NCBI GenBank assembly: GCA_031432545.1
Contig: JAVKGX010000002.1
Coordinates: 139,457-203,456, forward strand
Direction: 5' to 3'
From: Armatimonadota bacterium
Lineage (GTDB): Bacteria; Sysuimicrobiota; Sysuimicrobiia; Sysuimicrobiales; Sysuimicrobiaceae
DNA: 64,000 bases
Below, piece after piece: positions 33,273-47,079 of this stretch. The translations under genes and the position numbers were made by a program. Numbering within the stretch: position 1 is the first letter of the stretch; each line of letters opens with the position of its first letter. Under the pieces are notes generated by a model. The model was given only the letters and a program-made list of their open reading frames with translations, made no database searches and had not been told where the DNA came from.

Positions 33273-34367
33273 ATGTTCGGTCACAGACCAGGTCCGTCGC
33301 GCGAGCAGGTGCTGGAGGCGCTGCGCGACGTGCAGGATCCGGAGTTGCACCGGTCGATCGTGGAGCTCGACATGGTGCGCGACGTCACGATCCGGGATGG
33401 ACAGGTCCGGGTCGACGCGCTGTTGACGATCAGCGGGTGTCCGTTGCGCGAGACCATCGTGGAGTCGATCCGTCAACGCGTCGCGCAGCTGCCGGGCGTG
33501 CGCGCGGTGGACGTCAACCTGGGCGTGATGTCGGCGGAGCAGCGGCAGGCGCTGATCACCAAGCTGCGCGGGCCGCAGCCCACGGACCGCCCCCCGGCGT
33601 TTCTGGGGCCCGACAGCCCGGTGCGCGTACTGGCCGTGGCGAGCGGAAAGGGCGGGGTGGGCAAGTCCACTGTCACCGCGAACCTGGCCGTCGCACTGGC
33701 GCAGCGCGGGGCGCGCGTCGGCCTGATCGACGCGGACGTGTACGGCTTTTCGATTCCCCGGATGCTGGGGCTGGAGGGGCGGCCGACGGTGATCGACCAG
33801 ATGATCATCCCGATGGAGCGCTGGGGCGTGCGCGCGATCTCGATGGGGATGCTCGTGGACCGGGAAGATGCGGTCGTCTGGCGCGGCCCGATGCTGCACA
33901 AGGCGCTCGTGACCTTCATCGGCGAGGTCCACTGGGGCGACGTCGAAACTTTGCTGATCGACCTGCCGCCGGGCACCGGAGACGTCTCGATCACGATCGC
34001 CCAGCAGCTGCCGCGCGCCGAGATGCTGGTCGTGACGACACCGCAGCCGGCGGCAGTGGAGGTGGCCGCCCGGGCGGCACGGATGGCTCAAAAGGTCAAC
34101 ATGCGCGTCGTCGGCGTGATCGAGAACATGTCGTACTACGACCCGCCGGGTGCTGGGCGCGTCTACCCGTTCGGCACGGGCGGTGGGCGTGCTCTCGCCC
34201 AGCGCCTGGGCGTTCCGCTGCTGGCGGAGGTGCCACTGGATCCGCGGGTGCGCGAGTGCGCCGACCGGGGAGAACCGGTCGTGTTGGCGGAACCCGACAG
34301 CCCGGCGGTGGCGGCGTTCTTGCGAGCGGCCGAGGCGCTGCGGGCAGCAGCGGTCGCGGCGCCGTAG
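33273..34367 (+). CDS. Iron-sulfur cluster carrier ATPase of the Mrp/NBP35 family
   Basis: A 364-residue P-loop ATPase implicated in loading Fe-S clusters onto apoproteins. It has an N-terminal MIP18/DUF59 domain ('VLEALRDVQDPELHRSIVEL', 'ALLTISGCPLRETIVESI') and the deviant Walker A 'VASGKGGVGKSTVTANLAVA' at about 122-141, 'GLIDADVYGFSIPRMLG', 'LLIDLPPGTGDVSITIAQ' and 'VIENMSYY'. The C-terminal CxxC of some relatives is not visible. The ATG at 33273 has GAGGAGG upstream; an earlier in-frame ATG at 33228 overlaps the likely -10 box and is rejected. Confidence 0.93.
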   Translation: MFGHRPGPSREQVLEALRDVQDPELHRSIVELDMVRDVTIRDGQVRVDALLTISGCPLRETIVESIRQRVAQLPGVRAVDVNLGVMSAEQRQALITKLRGPQPTDRPPAFLGPDSPVRVLAVASGKGGVGKSTVTANLAVALAQRGARVGLIDADVYGFSIPRMLGLEGRPTVIDQMIIPMERWGVRAISMGMLVDREDAVVWRGPMLHKALVTFIGEVHWGDVETLLIDLPPGTGDVSITIAQQLPRAEMLVVTTPQPAAVEVAARAARMAQKVNMRVVGVIENMSYYDPPGAGRVYPFGTGGGRALAQRLGVPLLAEVPLDPRVRECADRGEPVVLAEPDSPAVAAFLRAAEALRAAAVAAP

Positions 34368-34506
34368 CCGTGCGGGCCGTCTGTCAGGGGAGAGCGGGCC
34401 GCAGCGACGGTGAGCACCTGCTACGCGCCGCTTCCAGGAGAAGCGGGTCGGAGCCCTGAGCAGAAAGTGAACTCCGGCGTCCGTCTGGGACGAGGGGGGT
34501 GATCGC

Positions 34507-36000
<1,494 letters not shown>

Positions 36001-36046
36001 CGGGGTGATCGCCAACGGGTCACGGCTGCGGGCCGACTGCGGTTCC

Positions 36047-36877
36047 GTGAGGCGCCGACAGAAACCGAACCTCCGCAACCCCGGAACAGTCTTCGCCCTC
36101 GTCGTCGCCGCGATGGCGCTGGTCGGCGGCGCTCCTGCACCCTCACGTTCGCTCACCGTCTTCGCCGAACAGGTGGACGTCGAGGCCGCCACCGACGTGC
36201 TCACGGCCGTGAACGTGCGCCTGACCGACGGCCGATACACGCTGACGGCGCCGCGCATGGTGTTGCGGCGGCGCGCAGGAGAGGCCCGGCTCGAAGGCGG
36301 CGTCCGGGGTCAGGGGCCGGAAGGAAATCTCCAAAGCCGCGAGCTGGTGATCCGCTTCACGGCGCGCCTGGAACTGACGCGCATCGAAGCGCTCGCCGCG
36401 CAGTTGAGTTCGGACGGCCGCCGCATCACGGCCGATCGCCTTACTCTGGATCCGCGTACGGGCGTGGCCGAGACCGGTCTGAACCCCGTGCTGTTCCTGC
36501 CGCCCGACGTCCGCGGTACGGGGATGCGGATGGTGTACCGGTCGCGCCAGGGCACCGCCGACGTCGCCGCCCCCTCCGAGATCCGCACCGACCAGGGGTC
36601 CCTGCGTGGCCGCGACGTCTCGATCGACTTCAACGCGCAGAGCGCCGTGATGCGCGGTCCCGTGCAGGCGACGTTCGAGGTGGCGGAGGGCACGGCGAAC
36701 CGCGCGCAGGCGTTCTTCCGAGAGGGGCGCGCCGTGCTGGAGGGCAACGTCCGCATCCGCCGTGGCAACAGCCGGCTGGCGGCCGATCGCGTGATAATCT
36801 GGTATCGCGAGAACCGGATCCGGGTCGAGGGCGCGGTCCGTATGGATCTGGAGGAAGAGCCCCCGAACCGACCCTAG
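36047..36877 (+). CDS. Exported OstA/LptA-like lipopolysaccharide-transport protein
   Basis: A 276-residue protein with a signal segment (about 12-27, 'PGTVFALVVAAMALVGG') followed by a repetitive beta-strand pattern typical of OstA/LptA/LptC jellyroll proteins: 'LTVFAEQVDVEAATDVLTAV', 'YTLTAPRMVLRRRAGEARLE', 'ADRLTLDPRTGVAETGL', 'AQAFFREGRAVLEGNVRIRR', 'LAADRVIIWYRENRIRVEGA'. Such proteins form the periplasmic bridge carrying lipopolysaccharide to LptD. The start at GTG 36047 puts the signal segment at the N-terminus; GTG 36005 is an alternative. It stands between metabolic genes, far from the lptD-like gene at 61405. Confidence 0.72.
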   Translation: MRRRQKPNLRNPGTVFALVVAAMALVGGAPAPSRSLTVFAEQVDVEAATDVLTAVNVRLTDGRYTLTAPRMVLRRRAGEARLEGGVRGQGPEGNLQSRELVIRFTARLELTRIEALAAQLSSDGRRITADRLTLDPRTGVAETGLNPVLFLPPDVRGTGMRMVYRSRQGTADVAAPSEIRTDQGSLRGRDVSIDFNAQSAVMRGPVQATFEVAEGTANRAQAFFREGRAVLEGNVRIRRGNSRLAADRVIIWYRENRIRVEGAVRMDLEEEPPNRP

Positions 36878-36912
36878 ACATTCCGGATCACTTCCCCTCG
36901 AGGAGGTGCGTC

Positions 36913-37845
36913 GTGGCGTTGGGATACACCGAGTCGCTGTACATCCTCGCGTTCGACCACCGCGGGTCGTTCCTCAAGATGGCCGGCATCAAAGGCGAGC
37001 CGACGCCCGAAGACGCCCGGCGGATCTCCGACGCCAAGAGCGTGATCTTCGAAGGGTTCCGGCGGGCGATCGCCCTGGGTGCGCCTCGCGACGCCGCAGG
37101 CGTGCTCGTGGACGAGCAGTTCGGAGCCGATATCGCGCGGGCCGCTCGCGCGGCCGGTCACATCTTTGCGATGCCGGTCGAAAAGAGCGGACAGGACGAG
37201 TTCGATTTCGAGTACGGAGAGGCGTTCGGTGAGCACATCGAAGCCTTCGATCCGACGTTCGCCAAGGTGCTGGTCCGCTACAACCCGGGAGGCGACGGCG
37301 CGTTGAATGAGCGCCAGGCGTCCCGCCTCCGCCGGCTGTCAGACTGGCTGCACGAGCGCGGCCGCAAGTTCCTGTTCGAGCTGCTCGTGCCCCCCGAGGA
37401 ACATCAGCTCGCGCAGGTGGGCGGCGACCGCGCACGCTACGACAGGGAACTGCGGCCCGATCTGATGGTGACCGCGATCGCGGAATTGCAGGCCGCCGGC
37501 GTGGAGCCCGACGTCTGGAAGATCGAGGGGATCGATCGCAGGGACGACTGCGAGCGCATCGCGGCCCAGGTGACCTCCGGCAGGCGCGACGACGTCGCCT
37601 GCGTCGTGCTGGGACGAGGTGCCGACGAGAACGCGGTCGTCCACTGGCTGCAGCAGGGCGCCGGCGTGCGCGGCTACGTCGGATTCGCCATCGGCCGAAC
37701 GATCTGGTCGGACGCGGTGAAAGGGTATCTCGAGGGATCCGTGGATCGGGAGGGTGCGGCCGACCGGATCGCCAACAACTACCTGCGCATGATCGAAGTG
37801 TACCGGAACGCCGCCAGGGAGCGGTCGGCGGTGGGCGGCGGGTAA
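36913..37845 (+). CDS. DUF2090-domain protein, aldolase-like, standalone
   Basis: A 310-residue protein related to the DUF2090 domain that is fused to 5-dehydro-2-deoxygluconokinase (IolC) in myo-inositol catabolism. Landmarks: 'YILAFDHRGSFLKMAG', 'GVLVDEQFGADIARAA', 'AMPVEKSGQDEFDFEYGEAF', 'AKVLVRYNPGGDGALN', 'FELLVPPEEHQ', 'DVWKIEGIDRRDDC', 'GFAIGRTIWSDAV'. The TIM-barrel-like pattern and family suggest an aldolase acting on a sugar phosphate. No kinase domain or other iol genes are near, so the substrate is unknown. GTG start behind AGGAGGT. Confidence 0.7.
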   Translation: MALGYTESLYILAFDHRGSFLKMAGIKGEPTPEDARRISDAKSVIFEGFRRAIALGAPRDAAGVLVDEQFGADIARAARAAGHIFAMPVEKSGQDEFDFEYGEAFGEHIEAFDPTFAKVLVRYNPGGDGALNERQASRLRRLSDWLHERGRKFLFELLVPPEEHQLAQVGGDRARYDRELRPDLMVTAIAELQAAGVEPDVWKIEGIDRRDDCERIAAQVTSGRRDDVACVVLGRGADENAVVHWLQQGAGVRGYVGFAIGRTIWSDAVKGYLEGSVDREGAADRIANNYLRMIEVYRNAARERSAVGGG

Positions 37846-37917
37846 GTCGTCCCGAACACCGTGGACAATGTGCCGTAGGGAGCGCCCGCCGGCCAGGTCC
37901 GAGCGATCCTGCCATCG

Positions 37918-38946
37918 ATGAGAGCCGTTCGCATTCACGAGCACGGGGGCCCGGAGGTCCTGCGCATCGAAGAAGTTCCGGAGCCGGCCGTTGGACCGTA
38001 CGATGTGCGGATCCGGGTCCGCGCAGCGTCGATGAACCATCTCGATCTATGGGTGCGGCGGGGCCTGCCTGGTGTGCGGTTTCCGCTCCCGCTCATCCTC
38101 GGGTGCGACGCCGCGGGCGTCGTGGACAGCGTCGGCGACCGGGTGAGCTCGGTCGGACCGGGCGACGAGGTCGTGGTCAACCCCGGCGTATCCTGCGGTC
38201 ACTGCCGGATGTGCCTGTCGGGGCGTGATAACCTCTGCCGCGCGTATGCGATCGTCGGCGAGCACCGCGACGGGGCCGACGCGGAATGGCTTGTCGTGCC
38301 CGAGGCCAACGTCGTGCCCAAGCCCGCCGGGCTCACCTTCGAGCAGGCCGCCGCGTTCCCGCTCGTCTTTCTGACCGCCTGGAACATGCTCGTCACGCAC
38401 GCACGGGTGCGGCCGGGCGAGGACGTGCTGGTCTGGGGTGCGGGCTCCGGCGTGGGCAGCGCCGCAATCCAGATCGCAAAGACGCACCACGCCCGGGTGA
38501 TCGCCGTTGCTGGGGAAGACTGGAAGCTCGAACGAGCCCGCGAGCTGGGCGCCGACGACGTCGTCAATCACCGGACCCAGGACGTGCTTGAGGAGGTGCG
38601 CCGCCTGACCGGTAGGCGCGGGGCCGATGTGGTGTTCGAGCACGTGGGGCAGGCCAGCTGGGAGACCAGCATAAAGGCGCTGGCGCGGGGAGGGCGGCTG
38701 GTGACCTGCGGAGCCACGACCGGACCGGTTGGCCAGACCGATCTGCGCTACGTCTTCGGCCGTGCGCTGGCGATCCACGGCACCTGGATGGGTGGCAAGG
38801 CGGAGCTGTACGAACTGCTGCCGCTCGTCGAGCAGGGCGTACTGCGACCGGTCGTCGATCGCGTCTTCACGCTGTCCCAGATTCGCGAGGCGCACACCCA
38901 CCTGGAGTCCGGCCGGCACTTCGGAAAGGTGATCGTCGTTCCCTAA
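37918..38946 (+). CDS. Zinc-type medium-chain alcohol dehydrogenase
   Basis: A 342-residue MDR-superfamily oxidoreductase. The catalytic-zinc ligand region is 'LILGCDAAGVVDSVGDRVSS', the structural zinc loop is 'VSCGHCRMCLSGRDNLC' with the four Cys, and the nucleotide-binding motif is 'VLVWGAGSGVGSAAIQIAK'. Substrate is not clear; relatives include quinone reductases and alcohol dehydrogenases. No obvious ribosome-binding site precedes the ATG. The gene converges with moaD-moaE, seven bases between stops. Confidence 0.88.
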   Translation: MRAVRIHEHGGPEVLRIEEVPEPAVGPYDVRIRVRAASMNHLDLWVRRGLPGVRFPLPLILGCDAAGVVDSVGDRVSSVGPGDEVVVNPGVSCGHCRMCLSGRDNLCRAYAIVGEHRDGADAEWLVVPEANVVPKPAGLTFEQAAAFPLVFLTAWNMLVTHARVRPGEDVLVWGAGSGVGSAAIQIAKTHHARVIAVAGEDWKLERARELGADDVVNHRTQDVLEEVRRLTGRRGADVVFEHVGQASWETSIKALARGGRLVTCGATTGPVGQTDLRYVFGRALAIHGTWMGGKAELYELLPLVEQGVLRPVVDRVFTLSQIREAHTHLESGRHFGKVIVVP

Positions 38947-38953
38947 AGCGCCG

Positions 38954-39640
38954 TCACACCCCGCCCTCGGCCGGACCCGGCACCGGGTCGGTGCCCACCC
39001 AGGCCGCACCGCCTTCCCAGACTTCCTTTTTCCAGATCGGCACGGTGACTTTCAGCGTGTCGATCGCGTACTTCGCCGCCTCGAAGGCATCCTTGCGGTG
39101 CGCTGATGACACCGCCACCGCGACGCTGATCTCGCCGACGCCGAGCCGCCCCGTGCGGTGCACGATCGCCGCGTGCAGCACCGGCCACCTCTCGGCGATC
39201 TGGCGGGCGATGCGCTCCATCTCCGAACGGGCGAGCCGCTCGTAGGCTTCGTACTCGAGGTGCACGACGCGCTGATCGTTGCGGGCGGTCTGGCGCACCG
39301 TCCCCAAGAACAGCACGACTGCCCCCGCGCCCGGGTCCCGCACGCGTTCGAGCAGATCGTCGGTGGAGATCGGGCCGGTCTGCACCGCCACGTAGATGTC
39401 GCCTCCGCTGACCGGAGGGATCAGGGCCACCTCCTCGCCGTCCCTCAAGGGCCGGTTGGCCGGCGCGTACTCGTCGTTCACGGCGAAAGCAGGCGTTGCC
39501 AGGCCCGCCAGCGCCGGATAGCGTCGGATGAGGGCGGCCCACACCGCCTCCGGAGTCGCCTCGCCGTCCAGATGGACATCGATCGACGGCGAGCCGACCG
39601 TCTCTCGGTAGGACGCAAACAATCGGACACGTACGCGCAC
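38954..39640 (-). CDS. Fused molybdopterin synthase MoaD-MoaE
   Basis: A 228-residue fusion of the two molybdopterin synthase subunits, which insert sulfur into precursor Z. Residues 1-80 are MoaD, a ubiquitin-fold sulfur carrier that ends in the reactive 'PPVSGG' (Gly79-Gly80). MoaE follows without a linker: 'AVVLFLGTVRQTARN', 'LEYEAYERLARSEMERIA', 'HRTGRLGVGEISVAVAVSSAHR' and 'VPIWKKEVWEGGAAWV' with the catalytic lysine region. Because the Gly-Gly is internal, the protein probably has to be cleaved there to be active, as reported for MoaX fusions. GTG start behind AGGAG. No other mo-cofactor genes are nearby. Confidence 0.93.
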   Translation of the reverse strand: MRVRVRLFASYRETVGSPSIDVHLDGEATPEAVWAALIRRYPALAGLATPAFAVNDEYAPANRPLRDGEEVALIPPVSGGDIYVAVQTGPISTDDLLERVRDPGAGAVVLFLGTVRQTARNDQRVVHLEYEAYERLARSEMERIARQIAERWPVLHAAIVHRTGRLGVGEISVAVAVSSAHRKDAFEAAKYAIDTLKVTVPIWKKEVWEGGAAWVGTDPVPGPAEGGV

Positions 39641-39675
39641 CGTCGGCTCCTGCGCTGTGGACCTGGCTAGGTGCA

Positions 39676-39690
39676 GTGTACATTGAAACC
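39676..39690. promoter_or_regulatory. Overlapping divergent -10 boxes for moaD-moaE and the PHP gene
   Basis: On the plus strand TACATT (39679-39684) lies exactly six bases before the ATG of the PHP gene at 39691, a leaderless layout. On the minus strand TACACT (39681-39676) faces moaD-moaE, which has a normal leader with a ribosome-binding site. The two hexamers share the TGTA core at 39678-39681, so RNA polymerase cannot occupy both at once. Confidence 0.5.
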
Positions 39691-40575
39691 ATGCACATTC
39701 TCGACCCCTACGCGGTACCCGGAACGGACCGTCGGGCGCAGCTGCACTGCCACACCACCAACTCTGACGGGCGATACGAGCCAGCGGAGGTCGTGCAGAA
39801 GTACCGGAATGCAGGCTACGCCTTCGTGGCCTTCACCGACCACGACCGGGTGACGCCCGCCGAAGGTCTGTCTGACCGGGACTTCTGCACCATCTCCGGC
39901 GTCGAGCGTACAATCCCCAAGCCCGTGCGACCGCTGGGACCCCACCTGTCCTGCCTGTTCGTCGACGTGCTGCCGGCGGGTTCCGGCGCGCAGGCCGTGG
40001 TGGAGGATGTGCGTCGCCGGGGCGGGGTGGCCGGGCTGAACCACCCGTCGTGGAGGGGCAACCTCGGGTCGGCGGGGTGGAGCCTGCGGACGATGCTGCA
40101 GTTGCGGGGATACTCCTTCGTGGAGGTCTGGAACGTCCACTCCAACAGCGACGAGGACACACGGCGCTGGGCCGCTGCCGCAGCCCACCACGGTCCCGGT
40201 CATCCGATCGCGCCGGCGGCCGGCGACGACCTGCACGTGGCCGACCAGTTCGACCGCGCCTGGGTGGTCGTGCGCGTGAGGGAGGTCAGCGCCGTGGCCC
40301 TGAAGGAAGCGCTAATCCGCGGGGCCGTCTACGCGTCCACGGGCCCGACGGCGCGCTTCGGTGTTCGGGACGGGAGGATCGTCGCACAGACGGACGCCGC
40401 GACGATCCGGTTCCTCGACCACCGCGGCGCCATCCGCCGCGAGGTGGCCGGCCCGTCCGCCGAGTACGAGCCCTCCCCGGAAGATCGGTTCGTGCGGGTG
40501 GAGTGTCTGGGCCGCAGCGTGGGCCGCGCGTGGTCCAACATCTTCTGGGTGCTGCCGGCCGCCGGGCCCCGGTAG
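39691..40575 (+). CDS. PHP-domain metal-dependent phosphoesterase
   Basis: A 294-residue PHP-superfamily hydrolase. Metal-binding blocks are in order: 'QLHCHTTNSDGRYEP' (His19, His21, Asp26), 'VAFTDHDRVTP' (Asp50, His51), 'GVERTI' (Glu), 'AGLNHPSW' (His) and 'AAGDDLHVADQF' (Asp, His). Small PHP proteins act on phosphoesters such as 3',5'-nucleoside bisphosphates or histidinol phosphate; the substrate here is not known. The C-terminal 70 residues form an extra beta-rich part. It converges with acsA, nine bases between. Confidence 0.85.
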   Translation: MHILDPYAVPGTDRRAQLHCHTTNSDGRYEPAEVVQKYRNAGYAFVAFTDHDRVTPAEGLSDRDFCTISGVERTIPKPVRPLGPHLSCLFVDVLPAGSGAQAVVEDVRRRGGVAGLNHPSWRGNLGSAGWSLRTMLQLRGYSFVEVWNVHSNSDEDTRRWAAAAAHHGPGHPIAPAAGDDLHVADQFDRAWVVVRVREVSAVALKEALIRGAVYASTGPTARFGVRDGRIVAQTDAATIRFLDHRGAIRREVAGPSAEYEPSPEDRFVRVECLGRSVGRAWSNIFWVLPAAGPR

Positions 40576-40584
40576 CCGGCAGCG

Positions 40585-42567
<1,983 letters not shown>

Positions 42568-42640
42568 CTCCAGATCCCCCCTCACCGGCTTGTGGCGCCG
42601 TCTCCCGTCACGAAAGCCGACCCCTGTGGATTGCTTAGCC

Positions 42641-44593
<1,953 letters not shown>

Positions 44594-44672
44594 GGATCCG
44601 CCGCCTACCGTGGAGGCAGCCGGCAGTCCGGGGTGAGGCGAGAAGCGGAATGCCGGCTGCCGTTTGTTTGCC

Positions 44673-46493
44673 CTACGTCGCGCTCGACGAACCGCGCGCC
44701 TCCTCCCCGCCGTCGGACCCACCCGCCACCGCCGGCATGTGCGCCAGATCGGGTAGGCGCATGCGGTCGACGAACTGCATCACCGCCCGGCCCTCCGGCT
44801 GGGTGATCAGGGAGACGATGACCGACACGACCAGGTTGACCGCGAACGCAATGCAGCCCCAGGCGAGAGTGCCGATGGGCTGACCGAACAGAGACCACGG
44901 AGGGGCACCGAAGACGCCCACTGCCAGCACGTAGGGGAGCGCTGTGGCCATGCCCGCGACCATGCCCCAGATGATCCCGTAGCGGTTGAGCCGTTTCCAG
45001 AATGTTCCCAGAACCACTGCGGGCGTGAAGCTGGCGGCGGCGAACACGAACGCCCAGCCGACCAGCAGGGCGACGTAGAAGGCAAACCGCGGATCGTTGA
45101 TCGCCAGGAACGCGAGGAAGCTTGCCAGGACCGACAGGACCATGACGAGAATCCGGGTCAGGCGGATTTCCTGCTGCTCGCTGACGTTGGGGTTGATGAA
45201 CCGGTGGTAGATGTCGCGCGTCACGCCGGTCGTCATGACCATCAGCAGGCCGTCGGCGGTGCTCAGGGCCGCCGCCAGGCCGCCGACCGCCACGAACGGA
45301 GCGATCCACCAGGCCAGATCCCACATGTCGGGCATGCCGATCACGACGATGTCGCCGTGGAAGCTGAGCTCGACAGGCTGTAGGATCCCGTCGGCGTTGG
45401 CGTCCTCGATCCGGATGAGCCCCGTCGGAAGGAACTTCGCCACCCACGGCACCGCCTGAACCTCCGCGATCGGACGACCCCACAGGCCACTGAAGGCGTG
45501 GCGGGCCATCGCCGCGTACATCGGCGCGGTGCAGTACAGGAGGCCGATAAAGAACAGCGCCCAGCCGACGCTGAGGCGCGCCGCCGACGCGGTCGGCGTC
45601 GTGTACGAGCGCATGAGGATGTGCGGCAACCCGATGGTGCCCAGCATCAGCAGCAGAGCGGAGAGGATCCAGTTGACCTGACCCGAAGCGCCCCCCAGCG
45701 GCTTAGCGAACGGCGTGGTCCAGGGGGTCTGTCCGAACTGAGCTTCGCGACTCTGCAGCGACTGGATGAGATCCCCGTAACCGAACCAGGGCAGCGGCTT
45801 GAACAGGCCGAGCATGCTGGCGACGATGAACACCGCCCCGAGGTAGGCGATGATCAACACGATGTACTGCGCGAATTGCGTCCACGTGATGCTCTTCCAG
45901 CCGCCGCTGGCGGCGTAGATGCCCATGCCGAACAGGGCTCCGAACACGCCGATCTGCGCGGGGATACCCAAAAAGCGCGAGAAGACCACGCCGGCGCCCA
46001 CCAGCTGCGCGGTGAGGTAGGTGAGCGACGTGATGAACAGCATGATCACCGCGATAACCCGCGCCGGTCCGTAGCCGCCGGCGCGGGTCTCCACCAGGTC
46101 GGGCACCGTCCAGGTGTTGGACTTGCGGACGTAGGGTGCGATGAAGAAGGCGTGGATCGTGTAGCCGAGCGTCCAGCCGATGATGTAGGGCAGACCGTCA
46201 TATCCCAGCAGCGCGATCGCACCGGCCATCGATAGGAAGCTCGCCGCGCTCATCCAGTCCGCGGCGGTGGCGGCCCCGTTGACGACGGGCGGGATCCGCC
46301 GTTCGGCGACGTACATCGCGTGTGCGGTCGTGCCGCGGGCGACGTAGGCGATCGAGATGTACATGAAAATCGATCCGATCACCATCCAGCCGGCGGCGAT
46401 CCTGGGGTTGAACGCCCCGAGGACGACTGTGATCGCAATGTAGGCGGCGATGCTCGGGATCAGGACGCGATAGACCTCGGGATGGATCCGCAT
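44673..46493 (-). CDS. Sodium:solute symporter, acetate/carboxylate type (VC_2705-like)
   Basis: A 606-residue polytopic transporter of the SSS family with about 13 membrane helices. Landmarks are 'VPDLVETRAGGYGPARVIAV', 'QLVGAGVVFSRFLGIPAQIG', 'GIYAASGGWKSITWTQFAQY', 'GTIGLPHILMRSYTTPTAS', 'GGLAAALSTADGLLMVMTTG' and 'ATALPYVLAVGVF'. Relatives paired with a DUF4212 subunit are thought to take up acetate or similar acids with sodium. ATG 46493 has GAGGAGGAG upstream. Directly upstream is the DUF4212 gene, downstream are two acyl-CoA synthetases, fitting import followed by activation. Confidence 0.92.
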   Translation of the reverse strand: MRIHPEVYRVLIPSIAAYIAITVVLGAFNPRIAAGWMVIGSIFMYISIAYVARGTTAHAMYVAERRIPPVVNGAATAADWMSAASFLSMAGAIALLGYDGLPYIIGWTLGYTIHAFFIAPYVRKSNTWTVPDLVETRAGGYGPARVIAVIMLFITSLTYLTAQLVGAGVVFSRFLGIPAQIGVFGALFGMGIYAASGGWKSITWTQFAQYIVLIIAYLGAVFIVASMLGLFKPLPWFGYGDLIQSLQSREAQFGQTPWTTPFAKPLGGASGQVNWILSALLLMLGTIGLPHILMRSYTTPTASAARLSVGWALFFIGLLYCTAPMYAAMARHAFSGLWGRPIAEVQAVPWVAKFLPTGLIRIEDANADGILQPVELSFHGDIVVIGMPDMWDLAWWIAPFVAVGGLAAALSTADGLLMVMTTGVTRDIYHRFINPNVSEQQEIRLTRILVMVLSVLASFLAFLAINDPRFAFYVALLVGWAFVFAAASFTPAVVLGTFWKRLNRYGIIWGMVAGMATALPYVLAVGVFGAPPWSLFGQPIGTLAWGCIAFAVNLVVSVIVSLITQPEGRAVMQFVDRMRLPDLAHMPAVAGGSDGGEEARGSSSAT

Positions 46494-46506
46494 GCCGGTC
46501 TCCTCC

Positions 46507-46881
46507 TCACGGCTCGTGGCTCGCGCCGCTGGGCGTCCCGGCCGCACCGAGTTCGAGCCGGACGTCGTCGGGCAGCCGTTCCCACTCTTCCAGGGCCCGC
46601 TCGCGCAGGCCGCGTTCGACCCGGCTCATCGCCACGTGGTAGACGAAAATCATCGCGACACCGACCCAGATGCTCATGAACGCGGCCAGGTACCAGTGCA
46701 GCGGCATGTTGCCGAAGATCAAGACGTTCCGCCAGGCGTGCGGCGCCGGGATGTGCCACCAGACGGCGATCACGCTCCACAACAGGAAGAACCAGAAGGT
46801 GATCCGGACCAGGCGTTGCCAGTACCAGCTCTTGAGGTCGTCGGGCAGATGCTCTTCGGGATGTTCGACGGTCTTCGCCAT
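46507..46881 (-). CDS. DUF4212 small membrane subunit of sodium:solute symporter
   Basis: A 124-residue membrane protein with two helices (about 28-46 and 62-84): 'ITFWFFLLWSVIAVWWHIPA' and 'WYLAAFMSIWVGVAMIFVYH', flanked by charged ends. This is the layout of DUF4212 proteins (sodium/substrate symporter small subunit), which are nearly always next to a VC_2705-type symporter as here, 13 bases away. ATG 46881 has a GGGGGG stretch upstream; GTG 46887 is an alternative. Confidence 0.88.
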   Translation of the reverse strand: MAKTVEHPEEHLPDDLKSWYWQRLVRITFWFFLLWSVIAVWWHIPAPHAWRNVLIFGNMPLHWYLAAFMSIWVGVAMIFVYHVAMSRVERGLRERALEEWERLPDDVRLELGAAGTPSGASHEP

Positions 46882-46955
46882 GCGCACCCCCCTGTCGTCG
46901 CCCGCCTCGTCGCCCGCCGGCGCGGGCTTCGGGTTTGCGAACAGCCCCCACCCCT

Positions 46956-46984
46956 TCGGTAAGACCGCACACCGAGCAGGTCAA
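46956..46984 (-). promoter_or_regulatory. Possible sigma70 promoter of the DUF4212-symporter-acs operon
   Basis: On the minus strand TTGACC (46984-46979) and TACCGA (46961-46956) are 17 bases apart. The -35 is good, the -10 misses the final T, which would suit an activator-dependent promoter. A start near 46949 gives a leader of about 68 bases. The direct repeats at 47080-47121 lie upstream of it. Confidence 0.45.
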
Positions 46985-47079
46985 CGATTGCGGCCTCAGC
47001 GCGGCGGTTTGCCGGGCGAACCGGCTCGGAGAGGGGGTGAGCCGTCGCACCCCCGACGTCGACCGGGTGTTTCGTGCGG

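Noticed and set aside
34368-34506. T-box leader before the aldehyde dehydrogenase
   Set aside because: Some T-box-like segments are present (GGTGAG, GAGCCCTGAGC), but the conserved core with GTGGNACCGCG is missing and the downstream gene is not an aminoacyl-tRNA synthetase or amino-acid gene.
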